Shown: one piece after another, positions 1-9,833 of the stretch
Numbering within the stretch: position 1 is the stretch's first letter
Layout of the letters: each line of letters opens with the position of its first letter
NCBI GenBank assembly: GCA_965644295.1
Contig: CBFFRP010000323.1
Coordinates: 1-64,000 of the forward strand
From: Paraphysomonas bandaiensis
Lineage: Eukaryota; Chrysophyceae
Length of the DNA stretch: 64,000 nucleotides
Direction: 5' to 3'
Position numbers and translations under genes: made by a program
Notes under the pieces: model-generated
Databases searched by the model: none
What the model saw: the letters and a program-made list of their open reading frames with translations, nothing else
Told to the model about the DNA's origin: nothing

Positions 1-211
1 TGGTGTTATAGTATGCAGTGTTTTGTGTACGGCTGTAGACTAGAAGCATAATTTCCTCTTACTAAAAGGAGTTCTGTAGCAACTACAAAGAGAACCTTGC
101 TTTCGACTACCTGTAGCGTAGACTGTGTAAAAGGCAACTGGGGTATTCCGTCCGTATACGATTAGCAACGTCCGTTAACAACCAGACCGAGTACCGCATA
201 CTTTCTCTACG
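1..211 (+). repeat. 5' LTR of the copia element (3' part only)
   Basis: These bases repeat nearly exactly at 4764-4974, with shared blocks such as TGCAGTGTTTTGTGTACGGC and the end TTTCTCTACG. The copy is truncated on the left by the window boundary. Base 211 is followed by GTAAG, so the LTR end coincides with a possible splice donor. Confidence 0.9.
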
Positions 212-231
212 TAAGAGGAAATTAGGAAAAT

Positions 232-3200
232 ATGAAGAAAAATGGGATCGAAAAACCCAAGAGGTTTGCAAGATATCCATCGCAATCAGCCAGAGATACA
301 TCGGACACAGTGCCGAAGTTGCGATATGGCGCAAACAGCAACCTGGCGACTTTCAAGCAGAAGATGGTAGTGGCAGCTATGGAGAAGTACGGAAACCTTG
401 CAAGACTGTTGGAACTCGACGAGTATTATGAGCCTGATCCAATCGAATTGAGTGATTACGATAAAAGAACAGATCCACTAGGCATACAGCTCGATCGAAT
501 GAAGAATAAGATCAAGACCAGGGATAGGCTGATATCTGAGATGGAAAACAACAGAACGCCATTCTACGGATATATGCTCAGACATTTAAGCAACGAGTCT
601 TTGGATGCAATCAAACTGTTAGACGAATACGAGCAAATAAACAGGGAAAAGGACCCTTTGTTGCTATGGCGGGCTATCAAAAAGACGCATAAGGTTGCGA
701 CTAACTCTAATGTCGAGAGAGTAAGGAAAGCAGAGACAAGGCGAAAGTATCAAGAGGCCAAACAAGGGCCATACGAGAGCATTGTTAGTTATAAAGAACG
801 ATTTGACTACCTACTCGAAGCATATAAAGATGTAGGGAATGCAGAGATGGAAGAGTCAGATATAGCAATGGACTTCTTCGAGGGTCTTGATGACACGAGG
901 TACGGCGAATTCAAGACGAATTATCTCAACGATCTCATGATGGGGACTCAATCTGCCCCAGATCATGTAAACGACGTATACGTAAAAGCATCTAAATTCA
1001 TGAGCCACAACAGAACACAGAAGTCGGGAGGCGGATCATCGTTCATGAGTAGGTCTAAAAACAACAAGGGTAAGAAATCGGGGGACCGGGATGACACAGC
1101 TGAGCAGCGCAGGAAGAATGACACGGAATCGAAAGGCAGCAACCGAGCCCAGAAAAAGAAGCCACTAATATGTTGGAGCTGCGGAGAACCAGGACACCGA
1201 ATGAATGAATGTCCCGACAGCAGCGATCAGGAACCGGAGAATAGAAAGTGCAAAACCACAATGCTGAATGCATTCACATCGGGGAGCGAGCCATTCCAAT
1301 GGTATGAAGTGTTGTTGGACAACCAGGCGGATGTCTCCGTGGTGCACCCGAGATTGCTGACAAACGTGAGACCGGCAACCAGAGGATGCTCCGTAGCAGG
1401 ACTATCAGGTCACGAGCTGGAATTGCCCAATGTAGGCGAGCTGGATCAATTCTTCACCTGTAAAACAGCTGATGAGCTAAGGGCGAGCGTGCTATGTCAG
1501 GCAGACGTGGAGGACATCTATGATGTGACCTACAAACAAGGAGAATCGTTCACTGTACACTTACCCAACAGCGACCTGACATTCTATCGAAGAAACAAAA
1601 TGTATGTGGCCGACATGCGTGACTGGGCGACAGCTCACGCCAATGTCACAACTGTAGCAGAGCGCGAAGCTCAGTACTCGAAGGTGGAAGTAGCGAGAGC
1701 GCGAGAGGCACGAGATCTGGTCCGAAACTCAGGTTTCGACTCCGAGCGAGATGCTGTAAGTTTAGTCAGTGATGGTAACATTACAGGGGTGCGACTCACC
1801 CCGAGAGACATAAGGAGAGCGTTCGATATCTACGGAAACCCATTCGAAGCCGTTAGGGGCAAGACGACTAGCAAAAAAGTCAGCCGACAATACGTGGATA
1901 CGGCACTCAAAGCGGAACAGCAGAAGGAGCAAAGGCTGTACACCGACATCTTTAATGTGAGACAGCAACCGTTCATGCTCACACTCGCGGAGCCGATGGG
2001 ACTGACTATTGTAGCAGCACTTGAAAACGAAACCACAGACCAGTTGGGATTGGCCCTACAAGAGCACGTAAATCTGTTACGAAGCTATGGATATATTCCA
2101 ACAATCGCTTACCTGGATCCACAACCGGGATTCAAAGCTTTGAGAGGCAAGATCACAGGGGTGGAGATCGACATCGCAGGAGCCGGAGACCACCTAGATA
2201 AGATAGACGGAAAAATCAGGCGTATTAAGGAAACAATACGTAGCGTGAATGCAGGTTTACCGTGGAATTTGCCTGACGCAAATGTCAAGGACCTCGTGAG
2301 ATACTCGAACAGTCGAATGAACTTGAGGAGGCCTTCCACCAATGGTTCTGCAGTAGCACCGCGAGTGGCACTGACTGGACGAAAGCCCGATTACAAAAAG
2401 GAATTATCTTTGGCTTTTGGGGACTACGTGGAGTGCTACGACCCCAAGATTAAAAGCAACAATGCTGAACAGTCCCGAACAGAGCCATGCATCGCATTAT
2501 ATCCCACAGGAAACGCGAACGGGAGTTGGATTTTCCTGAATATGAAAACGAACAAATACATCAGCAGAACGAATTGGCGAAAGATGATCACAACGCAGAT
2601 AGTCATCGATGCAGTGAACAGGATCACATCACTGCAAAACAATGGAAAGAAGTCGAACTCACCGGCCGGAAACAATGACGACGAAGGCCGCGTGACCAAA
2701 TATAGCGAAAGCGCACTGCAAGCCGAGACTGGCGAGAACGACATGACCGAAGCACCAAGAGAGCCCGATAAAAATGAGCAGGACGACACAACAGAAATTC
2801 CAGAACTGGTTGACGATCACGATGATGATGACGATGATGGAGGGAGTGACAAAGGGGTGCACGGGCAGGAGTCGAGTGTTGGAGCATCACTACAGCAGGG
2901 CAAAGAAGAGAGCCCCGCAACATTCAGTAGTCACGCACCTGACGACACAGGCGAATCGGAAATTACAGGGGTGGTAAACAATACATACAAAGTACCTCCA
3001 TCGGTCAAAGGACAGTCGGGACGGAGAGCTGCCGGCGCGTTGAGGAAGCCAGTGATGTACAGAGCCTATCACACCAGTGTAACACAGGGTTTAAGAGAAC
3101 ACGGTAACGAAGCGTACCTGGCGATAGTGCAAGAACTGAAGCAGCTGTTACATCACAAGAAAGCGATTGTCCCGGTACACAAGAGCGAGCTATCGAGGAC

Positions 3201-4692
3201 ACAGCTGAAGAGGACCATCAGATCTCTTATGTTCTTGAAGACCAAGTACGACGGACTGGGAAGATTCGAAAAGATCAAGGCGAGGCTGGTGGCAAACGGA
3301 GCCCAGCAAGATCGAAAACTTTACACCGACACGTCATCACCTACGGTAGCATTGCAATCAGTATTCACTTGTTTAGCTATAGCGGCGAAAGAAGGGAGAC
3401 ACATATCGACTGTTGACATTGGCGGCGCGTACCTGAATGCGGAGATGACCGGCGAGGAAGTGATCATGGAGCTGGAGCCCATGCTGGCGACGATTATGAA
3501 GAAGCTTGACCCCTCAATCCAACCTTTCATTGATGAGCGGGGGAGACTCCTAGTACGCCTGGATAAGGCATTATATGGATGTGTTCAAAGCGCGAGGCTT
3601 TGGTACAACACCATAAGAGCTTACCTGGAGTCAATCGGATTTGTGGCTAACACAGTGGACCAATGCGTTTTCAACAGGACGGCCAATGGCAGCCAGTGCA
3701 CGGTAACCCTACATGTGGACGACTTGTTAGTAATGTCGCAGGACAAGAGTGACACAGTGTGGCTGGTGGAACAGTTAAAAAAGCAGTATGGTGAGGTAAA
3801 GTACTGTGATGATAGCGACATGTCGTACATAGGTATGCATGTGAGTGTAGCCGACGGAAAGGCAGTGATATCGATGAAGGCCTACCTAGACGGGGTACTG
3901 GAAGAGGCAGCGGTCGCAGGTAGAGCAGCGTCTCCGGCGACATCCTCATTGTTTTCCCAGAGCGAAACTCAGAAATTGAGCAGAAAGGAGACCGCTAGTT
4001 TTCATTCCGTGGTGGCCAAGCTACTATACCTGGCGACAAGAGTGAGACCGGATATTCTGTTGAGCGTGGCTTACCTCGCCACCAAAGTGAAGAGCCCGAC
4101 GCACGAGGATCAACAGAAGGTGGAGCGCGTGTTGAAGTACCTCGCACAGACCAGTGACAAAGTCCTGCACCTGAGAATAGGGGAAGAAATGAGCGTAAGA
4201 TGTTTCATTGATGCGTCATTTGCTTTGCACACAGACGGAAAAGGTCATACCGGTGTGGTGGTTCAGGTCGGGGGAGCAACTGTGTTATGTAGGTCCACGA
4301 AGCAGCGTATCGTGACTAAGGACTCCACCGAATCAGAGTTGGTTGGCCTATCGGATATGTTTTCCTGTGCGATGAAGATACATGAGTTTATATGTGCGCA
4401 GGGTTACAAACTGGACCCACCTGTGGTGTACCAGGACAATATTTCGAACATCAGCCTCGTGACGAAGGGAGGAGGCAAATACAGGTCTAAATACCTACGC
4501 GTGAGACAAGCTTTGGTCAAAGAACAGCACGACAATGGTTGCATCAAGCTGGAGTACTTACCAACTGGGAAGATGTTGGCCGATGTGTTAACGAAGCCCC
4601 TTCAGGGCGAATTGTTTCGCTATCTGACATGTTGTATCGCAGGAAGCGGATACACATGCCACAGGGGTGCGAAGGAGAATACAGCGCAGTAG
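232..4692 (+). CDS. Copia gag-pol polyprotein (1486 aa)
   Basis: One frame encodes every retrotransposon function. Residues about 314-327 form a CCHC zinc knuckle (CWSCGEPGHRMNEC). The protease active site near residue 360 reads DNQADVS instead of the usual DSG. An integrase-like region follows at about 560-680, with aspartates in TDIFNV and YLDPQPGF and a conserved KIRRIKE. An acidic, disordered linker (poly-D at about 860-875) precedes reverse transcriptase (about 970-1200), whose catalytic box is LHVDDLLV. RNase H follows, with FIDASF, STESEL and YQDN, and the domain ends in ADVLTKPLQG. The order gag-PR-IN-RT-RH is that of Ty1/copia. All catalytic acidic residues of RT and RNase H are present and there is no stop or frameshift, so the protein could be functional. 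The integrase lacks a clear HHCC finger and the classical D-D-35-E spacing, which suggests a divergent copia lineage. Confidence 0.95.
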   Translation: MKKNGIEKPKRFARYPSQSARDTSDTVPKLRYGANSNLATFKQKMVVAAMEKYGNLARLLELDEYYEPDPIELSDYDKRTDPLGIQLDRMKNKIKTRDRLISEMENNRTPFYGYMLRHLSNESLDAIKLLDEYEQINREKDPLLLWRAIKKTHKVATNSNVERVRKAETRRKYQEAKQGPYESIVSYKERFDYLLEAYKDVGNAEMEESDIAMDFFEGLDDTRYGEFKTNYLNDLMMGTQSAPDHVNDVYVKASKFMSHNRTQKSGGGSSFMSRSKNNKGKKSGDRDDTAEQRRKNDTESKGSNRAQKKKPLICWSCGEPGHRMNECPDSSDQEPENRKCKTTMLNAFTSGSEPFQWYEVLLDNQADVSVVHPRLLTNVRPATRGCSVAGLSGHELELPNVGELDQFFTCKTADELRASVLCQADVEDIYDVTYKQGESFTVHLPNSDLTFYRRNKMYVADMRDWATAHANVTTVAEREAQYSKVEVARAREARDLVRNSGFDSERDAVSLVSDGNITGVRLTPRDIRRAFDIYGNPFEAVRGKTTSKKVSRQYVDTALKAEQQKEQRLYTDIFNVRQQPFMLTLAEPMGLTIVAALENETTDQLGLALQEHVNLLRSYGYIPTIAYLDPQPGFKALRGKITGVEIDIAGAGDHLDKIDGKIRRIKETIRSVNAGLPWNLPDANVKDLVRYSNSRMNLRRPSTNGSAVAPRVALTGRKPDYKKELSLAFGDYVECYDPKIKSNNAEQSRTEPCIALYPTGNANGSWIFLNMKTNKYISRTNWRKMITTQIVIDAVNRITSLQNNGKKSNSPAGNNDDEGRVTKYSESALQAETGENDMTEAPREPDKNEQDDTTEIPELVDDHDDDDDDGGSDKGVHGQESSVGASLQQGKEESPATFSSHAPDDTGESEITGVVNNTYKVPPSVKGQSGRRAAGALRKPVMYRAYHTSVTQGLREHGNEAYLAIVQELKQLLHHKKAIVPVHKSELSRTQLKRTIRSLMFLKTKYDGLGRFEKIKARLVANGAQQDRKLYTDTSSPTVALQSVFTCLAIAAKEGRHISTVDIGGAYLNAEMTGEEVIMELEPMLATIMKKLDPSIQPFIDERGRLLVRLDKALYGCVQSARLWYNTIRAYLESIGFVANTVDQCVFNRTANGSQCTVTLHVDDLLVMSQDKSDTVWLVEQLKKQYGEVKYCDDSDMSYIGMHVSVADGKAVISMKAYLDGVLEEAAVAGRAASPATSSLFSQSETQKLSRKETASFHSVVAKLLYLATRVRPDILLSVAYLATKVKSPTHEDQQKVERVLKYLAQTSDKVLHLRIGEEMSVRCFIDASFALHTDGKGHTGVVVQVGGATVLCRSTKQRIVTKDSTESELVGLSDMFSCAMKIHEFICAQGYKLDPPVVYQDNISNISLVTKGGGKYRSKYLRVRQALVKEQHDNGCIKLEYLPTGKMLADVLTKPLQGELFRYLTCCIAGSGYTCHRGAKENTAQ

Positions 4693-4763
4693 ATAGGAAG
4701 TGTTCTTTTCAGTTTAGTACTTGAAGTGACTGTATAAGATACGCATAGGGTACATAGGAGTGT

Positions 4764-4974
4764 ATGGTGTAATATTATGCAGTGTTTTGTGTACGGCTGT
4801 AGACTAGAGGCATAATTTCCTCTTACTGATAAGTTCTGTAGTAACTATAAAGAGATCCTTGCTTTGACTACCTGTAGCGTAGACTGTGTAAAAAGGCAAC
4901 GGGGGTATTCCGTCCGTATACGATTAGCAACGTCCGTTAACAACCAGACCGAGTACCGCATACTTTCTCTACGG
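4764..4974 (+). repeat. 3' LTR of the copia element
   Basis: This is the second copy of the sequence at 1-211, including the block CCGTCCGTATACGATTAGCA. The true LTR start is probably nearer 4701. Sequence after 4974 (GAGACATAGACGG) no longer matches the internal side of the left LTR, which fixes the right end. Confidence 0.9.
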
Positions 4975-5114
4975 AGACATAGACGGTATACAGGCCTGTA
5001 TTTATAATGTAACTCCTGGCTGCAGCAGAAGCCTGCAACAAGCTTCCAGTTCAGCATGGCTCCACTCGTAGTTTAGTTCAGAACACATCACCGCACCTTG
5101 TATCATCTGAGAGT

Positions 5115-5786
5115 ATGTGCGAGCAGAGCTTCATATGTGTGGCTATCGGCAGTCTCGGTGTTGAGTTCTTTGAAACGCATCGCTTCTTCTTCATGCTGTC
5201 GTGCTCAGTGTCTAGTTTCATATCCGCCATACTGCTATCAGTCGCCATATCTGGTGCATCTAATGACGACTCCGCTGTTATCGCATGCTCATGGGCATAC
5301 GGTAGTAGTGATGATGTGGACTCTTATGTCGGATTGAAGCGCTTTGTTACTATCACTAATAACGATGATGTAACGGGCGAATCTTGGGGTGATGTAGACT
5401 GTAACAACGAAAACTATTGCAATCGATGTCAAGACGCCGGGTTGAATAGTTTATATAGTGTTGCAGTTATATTTATCTTGAATGTTGTTTGTGGCGTTCA
5501 ACCATACTTTCGTATTGCCTCAGACAGAGATAGGAATATTCATAAAGTGATGCAGTTACTTTGCACAGGATTTTGCGTTTTTCTTGCTATTGCCTCTATT
5601 GGATCATTTTCAAACGAATGTTTTAACATTCTTCCAGAAGAGTTTGACTACTTGCATGGCCCAGGTTACTCTTGTTTGACAGCCGCTTTGGTTTTTAAAG
5701 CATTTGAGTTTTTATTCCATTTATGGGTTCCAGTGGAGCGAAAATATATGCCTGAGCGGATCTCCTCAGTTTTCGTCGATAAGTAG
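5115..5786 (+). CDS. Small polytopic membrane protein, family unknown
   Basis: This single-exon frame of 223 codons shows about four hydrophobic segments: residues about 28-48 (FMLSCSVSSFISAILLSVAI), 115-130 (SVAVIFILNVVCG), 145-165 (LLCTGFCVFLAIASIG) and 183-200. Between the first two lies a hydrophilic, cysteine-containing loop (CNNENYCNRC) that could be extracellular and disulphide-bonded. The arrangement recalls tetraspan proteins, but I see no family signature. The frame is also open upstream toward the 3' LTR, and the chosen ATG is the first in frame that leaves a plausible N-terminus. The gene begins only 140 bp after the retrotransposon, so its promoter or a first exon may have been displaced by the insertion. 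I do not recognise the product. Confidence 0.6.
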   Translation: MCEQSFICVAIGSLGVEFFETHRFFFMLSCSVSSFISAILLSVAISGASNDDSAVIACSWAYGSSDDVDSYVGLKRFVTITNNDDVTGESWGDVDCNNENYCNRCQDAGLNSLYSVAVIFILNVVCGVQPYFRIASDRDRNIHKVMQLLCTGFCVFLAIASIGSFSNECFNILPEEFDYLHGPGYSCLTAALVFKAFEFLFHLWVPVERKYMPERISSVFVDK

Positions 5787-6972
5787 GACATTGTGGGACT
5801 TCTGGTCGAGAATAGAGAAGTGCTATTTCTGCTCGTTTTAGCGTTTTACACTTGTGTACAGGGACAGTTTAAATCATCTGACCATCTGTATGTAGATCAG
5901 TTTTTAAGTATAAACGATCTTGTCTACTTGACCTCCACTCTCCAGGGTAGCCGATCCTTGACGTAATGGTTGTGCAGTATTTCGATTAGGTTGCAGCGGG
6001 ACCATCGGAGCAGTCCATACCTCAAGTTGATACCCCATCAACGAGGAGTGTATATCTATCCGTATATGGTGGAATTGCAAAGTTTTGTGGTGTTCGAAGT
6101 TTACATTTATTTTTGAACTACACAAACTCGCTCAGCTCAATACTATATATATATTAAATGCTAGAATCAATACAGCAATATTCATCTCATGAGCGACCAA
6201 TAATTCAAACCATACATACTCGCCACTTAAGATGTTCGTATCAATTGAGTCTTATACTGTCAATGTCAGGGGTGCGTAACGACTAATTGATTTTCAATTA
6301 ATTGCAGTTAAATGCCAATTAGTGACATGGCAATAATTGAAATTGGGACAGCAAACAATGATTGCAATTATAGTTGATCAATTAGTTTTCTATTATTTGG
6401 AAAACCTTCTATTGAATTACAACCAACTCCTAAGCCTATTATTGCTAGTAGTTATCCTGTAGTCTATGTAGCAATGAAATACAGAATATACAGGACTGCA
6501 CCATAGGAGTAGCTATTAAAAGTATACTGAAAATATAGTATCTTTGTAGAACAGAATGTTGGTGTCGATGATTGACGTGTTTCCTCAGTCACAGTACAAC
6601 ATCATAATTATTTTACTATATCTCTATTATCGTAATTCAGTCAGTACTGTGCTACTACATGTATATTTTATTACCTTCAATACCATCAATTAGAGTGAGT
6701 AAATAGTTACTTCACACAACATAATTATAAGCTGTACGAAATACACGTCGCTAGTTAAGTATTTAATGTCCAAACTTACTATTATAGGTCCACTAACAGG
6801 TGAATTCATGAGAAACGGATAGTACAACTCACTAGCTACTGGAAAGATATTCACTAGCTGCAAATATTAAAATGTAGTCAGAAAGTTAATATATACATGT
6901 TACCAAACGATATATATACTATATGATATATTACGTTCACTTTAGTTGTCATTTTAATAGCTAAAAAAGCTA
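5787..6972. other. Gene-free AT-rich stretch
   Basis: I see no supportable gene here. The stretch contains one copy of a dispersed repeat (listed separately at 6408-6660) and a run rich in AATTG/CAATT words around 6270-6400. Confidence 0.6.
6408..6660 (+). repeat. Dispersed repeat, copy 1 (second copy near 50525-50835)
   Basis: Shared blocks occur in the same order in both copies: CAACCAACTCCTA, CTAGTAGTTATCCTGTA, AAATACAGAATATACA, TAGGAGTAGCTATTA, GTAGAACAGAATGTTG and CACTATATCTC-type AT-rich ends. No coding potential is visible. The element class is unknown. Confidence 0.7.
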
Positions 6973-7879
6973 GATATATTATATTGAATATTGAATGTCT
7001 AATTATCAGCAATAGGCGTTTAAAAGTCAGCACTCAACTAGCATTCAAATTTAACTAATTAGTGTTACATTGAAAATCTGATTATTAAGAAGCGCAAGCT
7101 TGTGCGTTGCCGCGACCAACCTAACAACTCGCGCGACACTATGCATAACATGACTCTCATCTAGTTACTATTGCATGCACCGACAAGTGCTCAACTATAC
7201 AACACGATTTAGTTAGCTACATGGGCATACGACGAGTTGCGTGTTTAAGCCGGATCATACGCTCCTGCCCAATCTACTTGTCCTAACACAAACAACTTGC
7301 GGTCGGTGTCTTCGGCATATGTCTCCTGTATATGCGGCAGATCTTTAGGGCCCTCTTCAAGGTGGTGTTCACAGCAGCAGGTAGTCTGGAAGGGAGAATA
7401 AAGTAGCTATAGCGCCGGGTCCTCCCACGGTCACGAAGCGGTCTCACTGGTGCAATTTTGCACACTGACGCATGAAACAGACATCTACCAAAATCTGTTA
7501 CAAATTCACGCTGACTCCAATGTCTTCCCTCCATTGTGTGCACTCATCCAGCACATGCATCCACCTTGCACTCTTCTCCCGAGTGACTTACACTAGTAGG
7601 AAACCGTGCACCTTCCCCGCTCGGATGAAAACCTACTAAGCAAGAATAACATAAAAGCACCACAAATGTACCTGACACTGCTTGGAGAACAGTGCCAGAG
7701 CCTTGATATAATCTCAATGACCTGGGTCAGGAGAAACCAAGACTAGGCAGTTGACGTGTGAGAAGACATGACAGGTCTAATCACATCATTGCCATTGCCA
7801 TGCATCCATGAGGAAAGTTTGACGCATTACCTCGGTCATTGGCCGGCCACACAGATACCGAATAATGTGAACTCATATA

Positions 7880-8450
7880 CTCAGCATCAATCACTCAAAG
7901 CAAACGCAGGGAGCAAGCAGAATGTTGATATACCTGACATCTGCTGACTTCAGGTGTTTTGAGTTCTTAAGGTGAACATCCCGGATGCTTAACTTCAGCA
8001 GGCAGCCCAATACCCCGGTTACCCTTCTGGTGGGCCCTGTCCCGGATGCCCTTGAGGTGGGCCCATTCCCGGATGCCTGTTTATTCGTCAGGGCCCAAAG
8101 ACGTCTACACAAGTGACACTTATTAGTGTCCCTTGTACCACACAAGCATTTGGCTATGAGTGGGCAGAACAATATATCTGCTGACTATATAATATGCGGC
8201 TCACGTTAGTTTCCCGGAGAAATATCTCCGGTACTTATCCCCCAGAACACCACGAAAAGGTGCGAGTCCGACTTTGTTGAGGGTAACTAATTAGTGCTTA
8301 ACTCTGATATCCTACTATTGAGCGTTGCGAAAGCTGCTTGTGCGTCACCGCAAGCGCCAAGTATGCAACCACTTACACTCTATCTGCAAGCGCCGTGAGC
8401 AAGCAGAAGTTGATGTCCCTGACATCTGCTGACTTCAGGTCCATGCAATA
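7880..8450 (-). repeat. Core module of the inverted-repeat family (inside the 2.7 kb element)
   Basis: This block carries the family's landmarks in reverse orientation: TCACTCAAAGCAAACGC, CATCTGCTGACTTCAG, repeated CATCCGGGAATGGGCCCACC units, AGTGTCACTTGTGTAGACGT, GGAGAAATATCTCC and CCTCAACAAAGTCGGACTCG. Other copies lie at 33526-34165, 34320-34620, 49022-49483 and 49925-50045. It is non-coding. Confidence 0.75.
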
Positions 8451-8619
8451 ACTGTATAAACAGCAGTCATCATCGTTATTTGTATAAAAACAATTTGACA
8501 TCAAGATTTTGTTTCTCAAAACAATTGATACAAACTATTCAGAAAATAAAATGTAAGAGCTGTACTATAAAAATTTGAAATTTTGAAAAACATTATTAAA
8601 TAGTTATATTTAATCACGG

Positions 8620-8722
8620 GCAATAAGGAGGCTATATCGTCCCGAGCTCAGAATTTTGAAACGAGAGCTAAAAGCTGGAGTTTTAAAATTTAGACAATGG
8701 ACGATATGCTACTCCTTATCCC
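8620..8722. repeat. Hairpin-forming inverted repeat
   Basis: Arms at about 8620-8642 (containing ATAAGGAG and TATATCGTCC) and 8699-8722 (GGACGATATG, CTCCTTAT) are reverse complements. Inner arms CAGAATTTTGAAAC and GTTTTAAAATTTA continue the pairing, leaving a short loop. The size resembles a miRNA precursor or a tiny foldback element. Confidence 0.6.
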
Positions 8723-9833
8723 TAGGTTAAATTGTAGCTTATATATCCTCATGATGTTGTTGAAAACTTAATATTAGATTGTATAGCTATTTTAGTAGCT
8801 TGCTTGCTGTAATAAGAAATTCGTGATTCCTGTGATTAACATTAAGATAACAAATGAGAATTCATATTGTTTCAAATGAATGGTATATATACTGGCTGTA
8901 TATGCTTTGGGAATAGAATTGCACTATAGATCAACTCAAACAACAAACCCCCTAACTTATATACATAATAGCTACAACAAATGCACTCCTACCACATACA
9001 TATGACTGTCAATATCATAATTAAGATAGAAGTTAGCTTCTGTTGAACCGAATGTTGAAGTTGAATGTCTATATTTGCCCGACGCTGATATGAGTGCTCT
9101 GTTGAGACAAAATCAGGTCAAAAAAGGCTTTTTTTGATACAAATGGGGATAGTATATAATCCCACCGTACACACGAACCCCACCACTCCTACACGCAGGA
9201 ACATATCACCGCCCCGCATGAAACCTTCAGGCCCTCGACCGCGGCGCCGCCTCCGACAACTCTACCTATGCCTGAGGCCCAAACGGTGCACTGAGACAAC
9301 GCCACATTCCACCTCACCACCCACCTCTCAGCACACACATCTAGCACTCGGTACACTCAGGGCCTTAATATAGAACCATGTACCTCAGAGCCTGGCGGAA
9401 TCTCATCCCAAGGGGAGACCCCTGATAACACCCGCCAGTGAGTCCTAGGACACACGATCATTGGCGAAACTCACAATCAACATTAAGAACGGAAGTGGTC
9501 GCACCTTGGTGCTTGCGGCGCTAAATAGTAGGATAATTGAATTTGTACTGATTAGTTATCGGTAGAGGTCTAAATAGTATGTCTAGCATTCAACTAGCCA
9601 CTACATTGGTGCAGGTTTTTAACGCCTATTGCTAAATAATAAGACTTTCAATATATATAATATATCATAAATCATAACAAAATCTTGCTCAAAAAAGTGT
9701 CACAATGGAAGAATTGTTCATGTCCTTTTTTATTCACATTGCGTTGCATCTGTTACTCAAAGACAAGAAACTTTTACAAAACCTACTAAAAGAGTATATG
9801 AAAGAAAACTTAAATACAATGAAAATGTAGTCG

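Larger units (their letters stand above)
1..4974 (+). mobile_element. Ty1/copia-type LTR retrotransposon, coding region intact
   Basis: The element consists of a left LTR cut by the window edge, one uninterrupted gag-pol frame and a right LTR. The two LTR copies (1-211 and 4764-4974) differ at roughly a dozen positions, so the insertion is not brand new although the reading frame is still open. The right LTR probably begins before 4764, near a TGTT at about 4701 just after the purine-rich stretch behind the stop codon; the matching part of the left LTR lies outside the window. Only about 20 nt separate the end of the left LTR from the start codon, and no obvious tRNA-complementary TGG primer site is visible there. 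Target-site duplication cannot be checked because the left edge is missing. Confidence 0.93.
6973..9666. mobile_element. 2.7 kb non-coding element with inverted termini (foldback/MITE-like, composite)
   Basis: The left end (GATATATTATA ... GCAATAGGCGTT near 6973-7021) is the inverse of the right end (AACGCCTATTGC ... TATAATATATC near 9630-9666). A further GCTTGTGCGTxxCCGC-type motif sits just inside each end. The interior holds an inverted copy of a core module found several times in this window (about 7880-8290) and a separate hairpin at 8620-8722. There is no transposase reading frame, so if it is a transposon it is non-autonomous or nested. The small frames inside (for example 9134-9373) have no family features. 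Confidence 0.65.

Noticed and set aside
1055-3949. Many minus-strand frames of 60-117 codons inside the copia element
   Set aside because: They overlap the intact gag-pol frame and have no family features; they are shadows.
7880-8290. Regularly recurring blocks suggesting a CRISPR-like array
   Set aside because: The blocks recur as part of a dispersed inverted-repeat element, not as uniform repeats with unique spacers, and the DNA is eukaryotic.
9134-9373. Pro/Thr/Arg-rich 79-codon frame
   Set aside because: It lies in a repetitive spacer, shows biased low-complexity composition and no motif.
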